Assembly: GCF_003721515.1 (NCBI RefSeq)
Contig: NZ_RJJD01000001.1
Coordinates: forward strand, 434,001-498,000
DNA from: Rufibacter latericius
Lineage (GTDB): Bacteria; Bacteroidota; Bacteroidia; Cytophagales; Hymenobacteraceae
Length of the DNA: 64,000 nucleotides
Reading direction: 5' to 3'
The translations under genes and the position numbers were made by a program. This document shows, piece by piece, positions 53,260 to 62,426 of this stretch (the stretch's first letter is position 1; every line of letters starts with the position of its first letter). The notes beneath the pieces are model-generated. The model searched no databases. It was not told the origin of the DNA and was given only the letters and a program-made list of their open reading frames with translations.

Positions 53260-53308
53260 GTTTCGGGTCCATTTTCAACCCTGGACTCAAGACTCAGAAC
53301 TCTAGACT
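53260..53308. repeat. Half palindromic element joined to a four-unit heptad array
   Basis: The left half of a 36-base element (GTTTCGGGTC, CA, TTTTC, AA; 53260-53278) stops where an array begins: CTGGACT, CAAGACT, CAGAACT, CTAGACT (53281-53308). It ends 10 bases before the dnaE start. Confidence 0.6.
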
Positions 53309-53318
53309 ATTTACCGCT

Positions 53319-56300
53319 GTGCCAGATTTTTCCCACCTCCATACCCACACCCAGTACTCGTTGCTAGACGGAGCCGCCAGCATTGGCGCGCTCATGAAAA
53401 AGGCTTCGGCCGATGGCATGAAAGCCATCGCCATGACCGACCACGGCAACATGTTTGGGGCGTTCAACTTCGTGGCCGAGGCCAACAAGTACAACGTGAA
53501 ACCCATTGTGGGCTGTGAGTTCTACCTGGTAAATGACCGCCACCAGAAGACGTTTACCAAAGAGCAGAAAGACGTGCGCCACCACCAGTTGCTGTTGGCC
53601 AAAGACCAGGAAGGCTACCAGAACCTGGCCAAGCTCTGCTCCTACTCCTACATTGACGGTCTGTACAGCAAGTGGCCGCGCATTGACAAGGAACTGCTGG
53701 TGAAATACCACAAAGGCCTCATCGCTACCTCCTGCTGCATAGGTGCGGAACTACCCCAAGCCATTCTCTGGAAAGGCGAAGAGGAAGCCGAGAAACTGCT
53801 CAAATGGTGGCTGGATTTGTTTGGCGACGATTTCTACATTGAAATTCAGCGCCACGGCCTCATGAACATTGACGGCACCGGCCTGAGCCAGGAAGATGTG
53901 AACCAGGTGCTCTTAAAGTGGGCTATTAAGTACAACGTCAAGGTGATCTGCACGAACGACTCCCACTACGTGGAGAAGTCTGACTGGAACGCGCACGACA
54001 TTCTCTTGTGCGTGAATACCGGTGAGCAGGAAACTGTGCCCGTGGGTGATTTCCAGACGCAGTACTTCAGAATGATGTCCGGCAGCGGCGAGGTCATTTA
54101 TGATACGCTGACCAACATTAGAAACACCTACGGCCATGACGAGAACGTGCGCCGCATGTTGTACCGCATTGAAGAAGAACAGCAGAAACCGCGTCCGCAA
54201 GACCGCTTCGGGTTCCCGAACGACCAGTTCTACTTCAAGAACCAGGCCGAGATGAACCAGCTGTTTTCTGATGTTCCGTTTGCGGTAGACAACACCAACG
54301 AGATCGTGGACAAGATTACGCCGCCCAAGCTGCAGCGCGATATCCTGTTGCCCAACTTCCCGCTGCCTCCGGAGCACCCCACCGCCGATTTGTTCCTGCG
54401 CCACTTAACCTTTGAAGGCGCCAAGAAGCGCTACCACGAGATTACACCCGAGGTAGAGGAACGCCTGAACTACGAGTTGGGCATCATTGAGACCATGGGT
54501 TTTGCGGGGTACTTCCTCATCACCCAGGATTTCATCAACAAAGGCCGCAGCATGGGCGTGGCCGTGGGCCCGGGTCGGGGATCGGCGGCGGGTTCTGCCG
54601 TGGCCTACTGCGTGGGGATCACTAACATCGACCCGATTAAGTACTCGCTGCTGTTTGAGCGTTTCCTGAACCCGGAGCGGGTGTCTATGCCCGATATTGA
54701 TATTGACTTTGATGACGTGAACCGCCAGCGCGTGATTGACTACGTGGTAGACAAGTACGGCAAAACGCAGGTGGCCCAGATCATCACCTTTGGTACCATG
54801 GCCGCCAAATCGTCTATCAAAGACGTGGCGCGGGTGCTGGATCTGCCATTGTCAGAGGCGAACGAACTGGCCAAAATGGTCCCGGAAGTCCCGGGCACCA
54901 CGCTGGCCAAAGCTTTCATTGAATCGCCGGAACTGGCCGCCATCCGGGACGGAAACGATTTAAAGGCCAGAACGCTAAAACTAGCCGAGAAACTGGAAGG
55001 CTCCGTTCGGAACACCGGCATCCACGCGGCGGGCGTGATCATCGCGCCAGATGACATCACCAATTACATCCCGGTGTCCACCTCCAAGGACTCTGACCTA
55101 TTGGTGACCCAGTTTGACGGAAAGGTAATTGAAAGTGCGGGCATGTTGAAAATGGACTTTTTGGGTCTCAAAACCCTGTCCATCCTGAAAGATGCCATGG
55201 CGCTCATCAAGCGGAACCACGGCGTGGAGATCGACATTGATAACATTCCGCTGGACGATGAGAAGACCTACGCTCTTTATCAGCGTGGCGATACCATTGG
55301 TACGTTCCAGTTCGAGTCCGAGGGCATGCGCATGTACCTTAAGGACCTGAAGCCGACCAACATTGAAGACTTGATTGCCATGAACGCCTTGTACCGGCCG
55401 GGCCCGATGCAGTTCATCCCGAACTTCATCAACCGGAAGCAGGGCAAGGAAGAAGTGGAGTACCCGCACATCCTGCTGGAACCGCTCTTGAAGAACACCT
55501 ACGGGATCATGGTGTACCAGGAGCAGATTATGCAAACGGCGCAGGTACTGGCGGGCTACTCCCTGGGAGGCGCCGACTTGCTGCGCCGTGCGATGGGTAA
55601 GAAGGACATGAAGAAAATGGCCCTGGAGCGCGAGAAATTCGTGGCCGGTGCCAAAGAGATCCATAACATTCCGGCCAAGCACGCTTCTGAGGTGTTTGAC
55701 GTGATGGAGAAGTTCGCGCAGTACGGCTTCAACCGCTCGCACTCCGCTGCTTACTCGGTAGTTGCGTATCAGACCGGTTATCTCAAGGCCCACTACCCGG
55801 CTGAGTACATGGCCGCCGTGCTCACCCACAACATGAACGACATCAAAAAGGTGACGTTCTTTATTGAGGAGGCACGCAAGCAGCAGATTCAGGTATTGGG
55901 GCCCGATGTGAACGAATCCATCCACCAGTTCAACGTGAACCAGCAGGGGCAAATCCGTTTCGGGATGGGTGCCGTGAAAGGCACCGGCGAGGCCGCCGTG
56001 GAAGCCATCATCGAGGAGCGCGAGAAAACCGGTCCGTACACCGATATCTTTGACTTCGCGAAGCGCGTGAACCTGCGCGCCGTGAACAAGAAGACCTTTG
56101 AAAGCCTGGCCCAGGCAGGAGCCTTCGACTCGTTTGAACGCTATCACCGCGCCCAGTACCTGGAAACCCCGGAAGGCGAAAGCATCAACCTCATTGAAAA
56201 GGCGGTACGCTTCGGAAACCAATTCCAGGCCGAGAAAAACGCCGCCCAGCAGTCTTTATTCGGTGGCGGTGGAGCCGTGGATATGCCGTTGCCCAAAGTA

Positions 56301-56954
56301 CCAGACGTACAGCCTTGGACATTGACCGAGATGCTTCGCCGCGAGAAGGAAGTAATCGGTTTCTACCTCTCAGGCCACCCGCTGGATCAGTTCAAGCTGG
56401 AGATTGACTCGTACTGCACCTGCAGCCTGGACCGTATTGCGGAGTTCAAGAACCGTGACGTGAACGTAGCCGGCATCATCAGCAACGTGGTCATGCGCAC
56501 CGGTAAAAATGGCAACCCGTTCCTGCTCTTCTCTTTGGAGGACTACGATAACACCATGGGTCTAGCCTTGTTTGGGGAAGACTTCGTGAAATTCTCGCCC
56601 TACGTGAAAGAAGGCATGTACCTGTTCATCCGGGCCAAAGTGACGCTCCGCTATAAATCTGAAGACCAGTGGGAGTTGAAGCCCATCTCCATGCAGCTCC
56701 TAAGTGACGTAGCTGATAAAATGGCCAAAGGCGTGCGCATGGACATCGACATCCGGAACATCAACGCCATGCTCATTGACCGCCTGGAGGAAGCCGCCAT
56801 CAACAGCCCCGGCCAAAAGAAGCTGGAACTGGTACTCACCGAGCCCGGCGAACGCCTATCCGTGGAACTGTTCTCCCGCCGTTACCGCATTGACCCGAAA
56901 GCGTTTTTGAACAATGTGAAGGATTTGGAAGTAGCTACCTGCCAGTTGATTTAG
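53319..56954 (+). CDS. dnaE: DNA polymerase III alpha subunit
   Basis: The replicative polymerase, 1211 residues from a GTG start (MPDFSHLHTHTQYSLLDG). The N-terminal PHP domain shows HLHTHTQYSLLDGA and MTDHGNMFGAF. The palm holds the catalytic aspartates in PDIDIDFDD near 457-463. QFESEGMRMYLKDLKP and YRPGPMQFIPNFINRK are family segments, and FNRSHSAAYSVVAYQTGYLK lies near 803. An OB-fold starts near 1045 (VNVAGIISNVVMRTGKNGNPF). The alternative upstream frame passes through the heptad array and is not coding. Length fits the short DnaE1 type of Bacteroidota. Ends in a strong terminator. Confidence 0.97.
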   Translation: MPDFSHLHTHTQYSLLDGAASIGALMKKASADGMKAIAMTDHGNMFGAFNFVAEANKYNVKPIVGCEFYLVNDRHQKTFTKEQKDVRHHQLLLAKDQEGYQNLAKLCSYSYIDGLYSKWPRIDKELLVKYHKGLIATSCCIGAELPQAILWKGEEEAEKLLKWWLDLFGDDFYIEIQRHGLMNIDGTGLSQEDVNQVLLKWAIKYNVKVICTNDSHYVEKSDWNAHDILLCVNTGEQETVPVGDFQTQYFRMMSGSGEVIYDTLTNIRNTYGHDENVRRMLYRIEEEQQKPRPQDRFGFPNDQFYFKNQAEMNQLFSDVPFAVDNTNEIVDKITPPKLQRDILLPNFPLPPEHPTADLFLRHLTFEGAKKRYHEITPEVEERLNYELGIIETMGFAGYFLITQDFINKGRSMGVAVGPGRGSAAGSAVAYCVGITNIDPIKYSLLFERFLNPERVSMPDIDIDFDDVNRQRVIDYVVDKYGKTQVAQIITFGTMAAKSSIKDVARVLDLPLSEANELAKMVPEVPGTTLAKAFIESPELAAIRDGNDLKARTLKLAEKLEGSVRNTGIHAAGVIIAPDDITNYIPVSTSKDSDLLVTQFDGKVIESAGMLKMDFLGLKTLSILKDAMALIKRNHGVEIDIDNIPLDDEKTYALYQRGDTIGTFQFESEGMRMYLKDLKPTNIEDLIAMNALYRPGPMQFIPNFINRKQGKEEVEYPHILLEPLLKNTYGIMVYQEQIMQTAQVLAGYSLGGADLLRRAMGKKDMKKMALEREKFVAGAKEIHNIPAKHASEVFDVMEKFAQYGFNRSHSAAYSVVAYQTGYLKAHYPAEYMAAVLTHNMNDIKKVTFFIEEARKQQIQVLGPDVNESIHQFNVNQQGQIRFGMGAVKGTGEAAVEAIIEEREKTGPYTDIFDFAKRVNLRAVNKKTFESLAQAGAFDSFERYHRAQYLETPEGESINLIEKAVRFGNQFQAEKNAAQQSLFGGGGAVDMPLPKVPDVQPWTLTEMLRREKEVIGFYLSGHPLDQFKLEIDSYCTCSLDRIAEFKNRDVNVAGIISNVVMRTGKNGNPFLLFSLEDYDNTMGLALFGEDFVKFSPYVKEGMYLFIRAKVTLRYKSEDQWELKPISMQLLSDVADKMAKGVRMDIDIRNINAMLIDRLEEAAINSPGQKKLELVLTEPGERLSVELFSRRYRIDPKAFLNNVKDLEVATCQLI

Positions 56955-56979
56955 AACAGTAGCAAGTACCACAATGATT

Positions 56980-57026
56980 AAAAGCCCAGTTGAGGATCGC
57001 TTCCTCAACCGGGCTTTTCTGTTTTT
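56980..57026 (+). terminator. Terminator of dnaE
   Basis: AAAAGCCC-A-GTTGAGG pairs with CCTCAAC-C-GGGCTTTT (one mismatch) around a 7-base loop. The T-run continues into the GTTTTT of a 36-base element. Confidence 0.9.
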
Positions 57027-57056
57027 GGAGTGTTTTCACAAAACCAATCCAAAAAC
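57021..57056. repeat. 36-base palindromic element, compensated arms
   Basis: GTTTTTGGA pairs fully with TCCAAAAAC; inner GTTTT CAC AAAAC. Fused to the dnaE terminator. Confidence 0.85.
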
Positions 57057-57127
57057 TAGAACCTGATTCATCTAGGCTATAGGCTTTCTCCTATATTCAC
57101 CAGGAGAAAACCTATCGAAACACCGCC

Positions 57128-57865
57128 ATGCGTCTTCACCTTACTCCAAAGAATACCATTGCATTTCTGGCACTTCTGTTCATCTGCCATGAGCTGCATG
57201 AACTGGTTCACATCTTAACCGGGTACTTTTTGTGCGGATGCTTCGGAACGCGGGACTTTGAGGGTTGGGAAGTTTGCACGGCTTGTCCGCCCTCCGTCAC
57301 CATTGCCTGGATTACGTTTGCAGGGCCTTTCCTCACCTATGGGCTTATGTGGGTGGCTTTCTGGCTGATGTCCTGCCGGAAAACAGCAGGGCAACGGGCA
57401 ATAGGATTCGCCTTGCTGTTCGCCAATCTGCCATTAGGCCGCATTTTACCGGTCCTGAACCGAGAAGGTGATGAATCGTTTATTACCCGCCAGATAATCC
57501 AGAAAACGTCAATGACGGTAATGTCCTGGGGAACGGAAATGGTGATTGTTTTTCTGCTCACAGTGCCGGTGCTCATCAGGGCTTGGCAGTTACTGCATCC
57601 CAAATACCGGCTCTTTGTTTTCACTGGCTTCTTAATGGTCCCGCTGCTGGCAGAATCGGTGTTGATGAACAAACTGGCTAATGGCCTGCTCCACCAAGGT
57701 GTTTTAGCCGGAACCGGAATTCTGGGGAGTCCGGTGCTGGTGAATGTCTGGAATGCCCTGTGGCTGCTGGTTTTGGTTCTTACCTTCTGGCATTTATCTA
57801 CCCTTCTTACCGTGGCTGAAGAGAAGCAAGTACCTGCCAGGAAGGTGCTGGAGGAGGCATCCTAA
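57128..57865 (+). CDS. Polytopic membrane protein with an HExxH zinc motif (M50-like)
   Basis: A 245-residue protein with about six membrane helices. The first helix carries CHELHELVHILTGYF, which contains HELVH, an HExxH metalloprotease signature. About 90 residues later, ANLPLGRILPVLNREGDE stands where M50 (site-2) proteases have their Asn-Pro-Asp metal-binding segment. This suggests an intramembrane or membrane-bound metalloprotease, though length and order differ from typical M50 proteins, and a degenerate non-enzyme is possible. Four cysteines lie in the first loop (CGCF, VCTAC). Single gene between dnaE and trxA. Confidence 0.7.
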   Translation: MRLHLTPKNTIAFLALLFICHELHELVHILTGYFLCGCFGTRDFEGWEVCTACPPSVTIAWITFAGPFLTYGLMWVAFWLMSCRKTAGQRAIGFALLFANLPLGRILPVLNREGDESFITRQIIQKTSMTVMSWGTEMVIVFLLTVPVLIRAWQLLHPKYRLFVFTGFLMVPLLAESVLMNKLANGLLHQGVLAGTGILGSPVLVNVWNALWLLVLVLTFWHLSTLLTVAEEKQVPARKVLEEAS

Positions 57866-57973
57866 AGTCAGGAAACGCTCCTTCTCTCCCGCTTGAGACC
57901 CCGCCATTCTGTCATTTCAGCTTCTTTCTTCCTCAGGCCCAACCTTTTCCGTATGAATCAGTAGATATACTAC

Positions 57974-58009
57974 GTTTCTGCCTCGCTTTCCGGGAAACAG
58001 CCTCGAAAC
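57974..58009. repeat. 36-base palindromic element
   Basis: Arms GTTTCTGCCT / GCCTCGAAAC, with GTTTC / GAAAC paired and inner CTTTC CG GGAAA. Upstream of trxA. Confidence 0.7.
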
Positions 58010-58078
58010 GGTATCCTTTAGGATAGTGACAAACCTGACACAAATGCGTTAGTTTTACTGTTCAAAGGGAGTTGGTTC

Positions 58079-58086
58079 TATTTTTG
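58079..58086 (+). promoter_or_regulatory. -7 box (TATTTTTG) of trxA
   Basis: Exact TAnnTTTG match 46 bases before the trxA start. Confidence 0.5.
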
Positions 58087-58131
58087 AACGGCATCTTTCA
58101 TCATTTTTGATACTTATATAAACCGAAAATT

Positions 58132-58458
58132 ATGGCACATAAAGCAATCGAGCTCACCGATGCGAACTTCGAGGAGATCATCAATTCAGATAAACCTGTA
58201 CTGGTAGACTTTTGGGCAGAGTGGTGCGGACCTTGCCGCATGGTAGGTCCGGTAGTAGAAGAACTGGCCGGCGACTATGAAGGCCGCGTGGTAGTGGGTA
58301 AAGTAGACGTAGACGCTAATCCGCAAACTTCTGCCAAATTTGGTATCCGCAGCATCCCTACTCTGCTTGTTTTCAAAAACGGACAAGTAGTAGACAAACA
58401 AGTAGGCGCAGTTCCTAAGAACGTATTGGCCCAGAAATTAGACGGTCAGTTAGCATAA
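58132..58458 (+). CDS. trxA: Thioredoxin
   Basis: Cytoplasmic dithiol reductant, 108 residues. The active site is [18 protein letters not shown] near residues 26-42 (Cys-Gly-Pro-Cys). [23 protein letters not shown] contains the conserved cis-proline and C-terminal strands. A classic Trx1-type protein with no extension. It has its own -7 box and ends in a bidirectional terminator. Confidence 0.97.
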   Translation: MAHKAIELTDANFEEIINSDKPVLVDFWAEWCGPCRMVGPVVEELAGDYEGRVVVGKVDVDANPQTSAKFGIRSIPTLLVFKNGQVVDKQVGAVPKNVLAQKLDGQLA

Positions 58459-58475
58459 TATACCTGTCAGTTTAC

Positions 58476-58517
58476 AAGCAGAAAAGCCTCCCCTTCACCG
58501 GAGAGGCTTTTCTGCTT
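58476..58517. terminator. Bidirectional terminator between trxA and the exported unknown
   Basis: Perfect 15-base stem AAGCAGAAAAGCCTC / GAGGCTTTTCTGCTT (58476-58490, 58503-58517). The right arm overlaps the start of a 36-base element. Confidence 0.9.
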
Positions 58518-58549
58518 CAGGCCTTTTTTGGAGAAAATGGCCCAAAAAG
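58514..58549. repeat. 36-base palindromic element
   Basis: Arms GCTTCAGGCC / GCCCAAAAAG, inner TTTTT and GAAAA. It overlaps the end of the trxA terminator. Confidence 0.7.
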
Positions 58550-58566
58550 GAACTCGATCTTAGAGG

Positions 58567-60495
58567 CTAGTCGCAGCCGCAGAGGTTCTTCTCGGCGGTG
58601 CAGATATCGGCGTAGCCTTGGTCAAGACGACGCAGGAATCCGCTAAGGCGTTGGTTGTGTTCTTTTACCTCCTCCAGCTTCAGCTCTTTGGGGGGAGATT
58701 TGTAGAGTGCTTCCAGCTCCCCTATGTGCTTTCTGAGTTCCAGTTTCTTTTCGTAGAGCCGTTGCACGTACTCCGGCAGGGACTCGGCGGGGTATTGCGT
58801 TTTGAAGGCGTTTTCCATACAATCATCCTTTTTCAGGTAGCCCAGGATCTTACGCTCCACTTGCAGATTCAGGTCAAGAAGCCGGGCCTTTTCCTTTTCC
58901 AGCAGCTGCTCGTCCAGGCGTTGGTTGAAAAGGCGGGCGGCTTGTTTCACTTCCTCGCGGCAGGTACGGCACTTGGTAGCGTTGGCTTTCTCCAGCAAGT
59001 TGTTCCTGAAAGTGATGTTCTCCTCGGTAGGGGCCATATCGCGCAGGCGGGAGACTTCTTTGGCGTACACCTCATTGTACAAGGTAGACTCCAGCCGGTT
59101 CAGGTGCTTTGACAACCCTTCGCCCTCCAGGGTGCTTGCAAGGAACTCGGGGTTGGGCAGCTCTACTGAATACAGTTTGTTCAGGTACTGCTCGCGTTGG
59201 GCGATGGAGTAAGTTTTAGCCTGCTCCTGATCCAGATCCAGCAGGGTATTCACCATTTCTTTACCGTTTTTCAGGTTGTAGTCAGATTCCATGTAGCTAT
59301 CGGCGTTGGAAAGGATGGAGTTGTACTCGCCTTTGAAAATACGTTGGTACGTGTGGTTGCGGGAAAACTCCCGGTCACGCTGATAGGCCAGGGTTTTTAG
59401 GCGTTTGTAGTCCTGCACCACCGTGAACAACGTTTTGGCGTTGGCCTCAGGGCTATTGTTTTTGTAGTTAAGCCGATAGTTGTTCAGGTTCTGCTTCAGG
59501 TCGCTGAAATTGCGCAGGAACTCCACGAACAGCTTTTCCTGCTTGTAGGCATCGTCAGTCACCAAGCCGGCCGTGTAGGCCTGCTCAATGCGCACGCGGC
59601 GTTTTTCAATGGTCTCCGAGGTGATGTCGCTACCTGTCAAAGCATCCATCTTGTAGAGCGATTTGTAGTTGGCTACTACCAGCACCGGGTAGTCTTTGAA
59701 GTTGAGGGCCGCCTCCAGTTTCTGGCGTTCAAACCCTTGCGGGCTGTTGCTCAGCAGCTCAGTAAGCCGAACCGTGCGTAATGCGGGCAGTTTCGCAAAA
59801 GAAGGCACAAACACGTACACCCGCACCGAGTGCAGGCGCGTGTCAAAGTTCTGACCTTCGTAGAGCCTGATGGTAGAGCTGAATTTATATTCCTTGCGCT
59901 GAGCGCTGTTCCTGATCAGGTTCCCGAACTCCCCCACCAATGACAACATGGCGGCCTGAGGCGTCATCAATTTGGAAATATTGGTGAGCTGGTTGGCGAT
60001 GAGGCTGAAGAAGAGTTCGCGGCTATCTGAGGTGAACAGTTTAGCTTCTACCGTGGCGTCTATGTTGCGCTCATCAGCGGCTAGCGGCAGTTTGTCAATG
60101 ATCCGGATGGCCTCAATGTTGTCCGAGATACGCGATGAGTAATTCTTTTTGTCATTGGCCGGCTCCAACGCGAAATTGTACAACGGATAGACCACCGGCT
60201 CCTGCCCAAACAGCTTGGCGTTCTTGAGCTGCGCCGAAATAAACAAAGACTCCAGGTTGATGTAATCGCGGCGGCGGGCCTTAGTGGTTCCCTGCTCTAG
60301 TTCATTGATTACTTTGGTGAACTGGCCTGGGTTGAACAAATACATGTCGGTGGTGAGGTACTGCCACTCGTCTGTGAACTCAAACTTGTCCAGGTAATTG
60401 TAGCCCAATCGGGTTTGGATCATGTCCTGTGCCTGGCCGGTAAAGGCACACAGCAGCAGGAAAAGCAGGAAGGAGCGGGTAATGCTTAGCTTCAT
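58567..60495 (-). CDS. Large exported protein of unknown function
   Basis: Not recognised. The 642 residues start with a signal peptide (MKLSITRSFLLFLLLCAFTGQAQ). There are no further membrane helices. Much of it is helical and charged, with coiled-coil-like stretches (LLEKEKARLLDLNLQVERKI, and KLELRKHIGELEALYKSPPK). Cysteines are confined to the last third: KCRTCREE, KKDDCMEN, and the end DICTAEKNLCGCD, so disulfides or a metal site at the C-terminus are likely. The N-terminal MIQTRLGYNYLDKFEF and a middle beta-rich part (SVRVYVFVPSFAKLPALR) suggest several domains. It has its own terminator. Confidence 0.8.
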   Translation of the reverse strand: MKLSITRSFLLFLLLCAFTGQAQDMIQTRLGYNYLDKFEFTDEWQYLTTDMYLFNPGQFTKVINELEQGTTKARRRDYINLESLFISAQLKNAKLFGQEPVVYPLYNFALEPANDKKNYSSRISDNIEAIRIIDKLPLAADERNIDATVEAKLFTSDSRELFFSLIANQLTNISKLMTPQAAMLSLVGEFGNLIRNSAQRKEYKFSSTIRLYEGQNFDTRLHSVRVYVFVPSFAKLPALRTVRLTELLSNSPQGFERQKLEAALNFKDYPVLVVANYKSLYKMDALTGSDITSETIEKRRVRIEQAYTAGLVTDDAYKQEKLFVEFLRNFSDLKQNLNNYRLNYKNNSPEANAKTLFTVVQDYKRLKTLAYQRDREFSRNHTYQRIFKGEYNSILSNADSYMESDYNLKNGKEMVNTLLDLDQEQAKTYSIAQREQYLNKLYSVELPNPEFLASTLEGEGLSKHLNRLESTLYNEVYAKEVSRLRDMAPTEENITFRNNLLEKANATKCRTCREEVKQAARLFNQRLDEQLLEKEKARLLDLNLQVERKILGYLKKDDCMENAFKTQYPAESLPEYVQRLYEKKLELRKHIGELEALYKSPPKELKLEEVKEHNQRLSGFLRRLDQGYADICTAEKNLCGCD

Positions 60496-60659
60496 GTAGG
60501 CACTTGGTTTAGTATCTGTTCCCGGAATAACGCAACTCTGCGCTAACACGTGTGTGGTGACACAAAGTTCGTTCCTAAAATGCCCATTCCCAAAGGAATA
60601 CCCATTGCTTTGTGTAAACTTTCTCCCGACCTTCCGGCTTTTTCAAGACCTTCTGGCCT

Positions 60660-62291
60660 GTGCATTCTTTTATTTCGGTAATTCCCCGGGTTTTCTCATC
60701 GGCCCGCTTCTGGTTTCTGGCTGTCTGCGCCTTTACCCTGTTGTATTTTTTTCTGGAGCACGAAGGCTTCTATTTCGGGGACGATTATTCCTATAGCCTT
60801 TACGCCCACCAACTCCTGCACGGCGGTTTTCACTTTGACGATTACTCCTTTTGCCACCGGTTCATGGTGTTTGTGCCCACCGCCCTGTTTTACTGGCTCT
60901 GGGGAATGAACGTGTACACCACCACTCTGTGGCCGCTTCTGTGCACCCTGGGCACCTTGCTCTTGCTGTATCTTACCTTACGGAAAGACCACCCTATTGC
61001 TACTTCCTGGGCTTTGGTGCTGCTCGGCCTCTATTATTTTCAGCTGAATACCGTCAATTACCTCTACCCAGACAACATCCTGCTGTTTTTTACCACGGCC
61101 TGCCTTTTGGTGCTTTACAAAGCCAGAAAACCTCTGCCTTCGGTAAAAAAGGAAGTTCTCTGGGGAATGGCTTTTGCCACCCTGAATCTGCTGGCTTTTC
61201 TCACCAAGGAGACCATTGTCTATACCGTTCCATTCTACCTGGCCCTTTTCCTGTATCACCTCCTCCGGCGCAAGAACTTGCGGTTCTGGGCGGCAGCGGC
61301 CCTCACCGGCATCTTGCTTTTAGGTGGGTACTTTCTTTTGTACAAAATCTTTTCGGGCGATGCGTTTCAGCGGTTCTATGACATCAAAGCCACTAACACC
61401 GCCGAGACAAAGCAGGCCTATTTAGACACCAGATCAGCTACCCTTTTCCCCCGCCTCACTTATGGCCCCATCCTATTTTTCATTGGCTCAGGGCTGGCAA
61501 TTCCGCTGGTGTTTACCCTCCTTTTATTTTTTGCCTCAACAAAACGGCACCTCTCCTCTTTAGGCGCTCCGCTGGGTTTCTGGCTGTTTGCCCTATTGGG
61601 GATGTTGTTGCCCATTTGGTTCGGGACCGCCACGGTAGATTTTTACAAACCCATGCCTTTGGTACCGCGCATGTTTCACCCCCTTTTGCCTGCCTTTTGC
61701 CTGGTTGCGGGCTTGACCATAGAACAAATCTGGAACAATCGCAACCACTACCTCCTCCTCGCTCTCCTTTTCGGTAGTTGCGCTTTGCTCACCGATAAGA
61801 ACATGATGGTCATGTACGCTCCTTTAGCAGCCTTTTTCGCGGGGTTGTTCCTCTGGAAAAAGCCATGGCCCCAGTGGTTAGGTTTGCTGGCAGTAGCAGT
61901 GGTCCTTTGCATTAGGCCGGTCTATTTCATGCTGAAGCCTACGGTATCTTATTATTTTGAACAGAAAAGCGTGGTAGACCAGCACCTGAAACACCCTACC
62001 GGAAGGTATGTGGTCCTCATGGATTCGGTGATGTTAAGCCGTTATGAATACTTCTATGGCTTTGACGTTCCAGAAAACTATTCCTTTTTGAAATACGCTT
62101 CCTACCCCAACCCTACGGCGCAAGCGGCAGACACCACCTTCCTGTTGATCAACAACGGCGTGCTGGAACATCCTGAACTAATGGTGAAGCAGCGGGAAAA
62201 GGATATTCTGCCGCTCTTCCCTTCGGCTCAACTCCTTCGGCAAAAAGGCAAGGTGAAACTCTTCTACCTTCCCACAGACACCCTTCAGTAA
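60660..62291 (+). CDS. Polytopic membrane protein, GT-C glycosyltransferase-like
   Basis: A 543-residue protein with about eleven helices, starting at GTG 60660 (MHSFISVIPRVFSSARFW). After helix 1 an acidic motif EGFYFGDDYSYSLYAHQLL fits the first external loop of GT-C (PMT/ArnT-type) transferases, where a DD or ED pair binds the metal or lipid-sugar donor. A second aspartate-rich element is HFDDYSFCHRF. The C-terminal part after residue 420 is a soluble domain. Such enzymes move a sugar from a polyprenyl phosphate to lipids or proteins. Acceptor and sugar are unknown. It ends with a terminator. Confidence 0.75.
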   Translation: MHSFISVIPRVFSSARFWFLAVCAFTLLYFFLEHEGFYFGDDYSYSLYAHQLLHGGFHFDDYSFCHRFMVFVPTALFYWLWGMNVYTTTLWPLLCTLGTLLLLYLTLRKDHPIATSWALVLLGLYYFQLNTVNYLYPDNILLFFTTACLLVLYKARKPLPSVKKEVLWGMAFATLNLLAFLTKETIVYTVPFYLALFLYHLLRRKNLRFWAAAALTGILLLGGYFLLYKIFSGDAFQRFYDIKATNTAETKQAYLDTRSATLFPRLTYGPILFFIGSGLAIPLVFTLLLFFASTKRHLSSLGAPLGFWLFALLGMLLPIWFGTATVDFYKPMPLVPRMFHPLLPAFCLVAGLTIEQIWNNRNHYLLLALLFGSCALLTDKNMMVMYAPLAAFFAGLFLWKKPWPQWLGLLAVAVVLCIRPVYFMLKPTVSYYFEQKSVVDQHLKHPTGRYVVLMDSVMLSRYEYFYGFDVPENYSFLKYASYPNPTAQAADTTFLLINNGVLEHPELMVKQREKDILPLFPSAQLLRQKGKVKLFYLPTDTLQ

Positions 62292-62299
62292 AAGAATAA

Positions 62300-62330
62300 A
62301 GGCCGGATACGTTTCCGGCCTCTTTTATTA
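62300..62330 (+). terminator. Terminator of the GT-C-like gene
   Basis: Stem AGGCCGGA / TCCGGCCT with loop TACGTT, then CTTTTATT. Confidence 0.87.
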
Positions 62331-62393
62331 AAAATAGGTTAAAAACAGGTACTACCTGCACCTATGGTTTACAGACCTAGTCACACACTCCCA

Positions 62394-62425
62394 ATTAGCA
62401 CATCAGTACATTAGAGAATTAGCAC
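62394..62425. repeat. Short array: four 8-base units
   Basis: ATTAGCAC, ATCAGTAC, ATTAGAGA, ATTAGCAC in register, next to the stop codon of the lipoprotein gene. Same unit, inverted, as the array at 23658-23689. Confidence 0.6.
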
Positions 62426-62426
62426 C

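Noticed and set aside
53208-53318. Upstream in-frame extension of dnaE.
   Set aside because: It crosses a half element and the heptad array. The DnaE N-terminus begins at the GTG at 53319.
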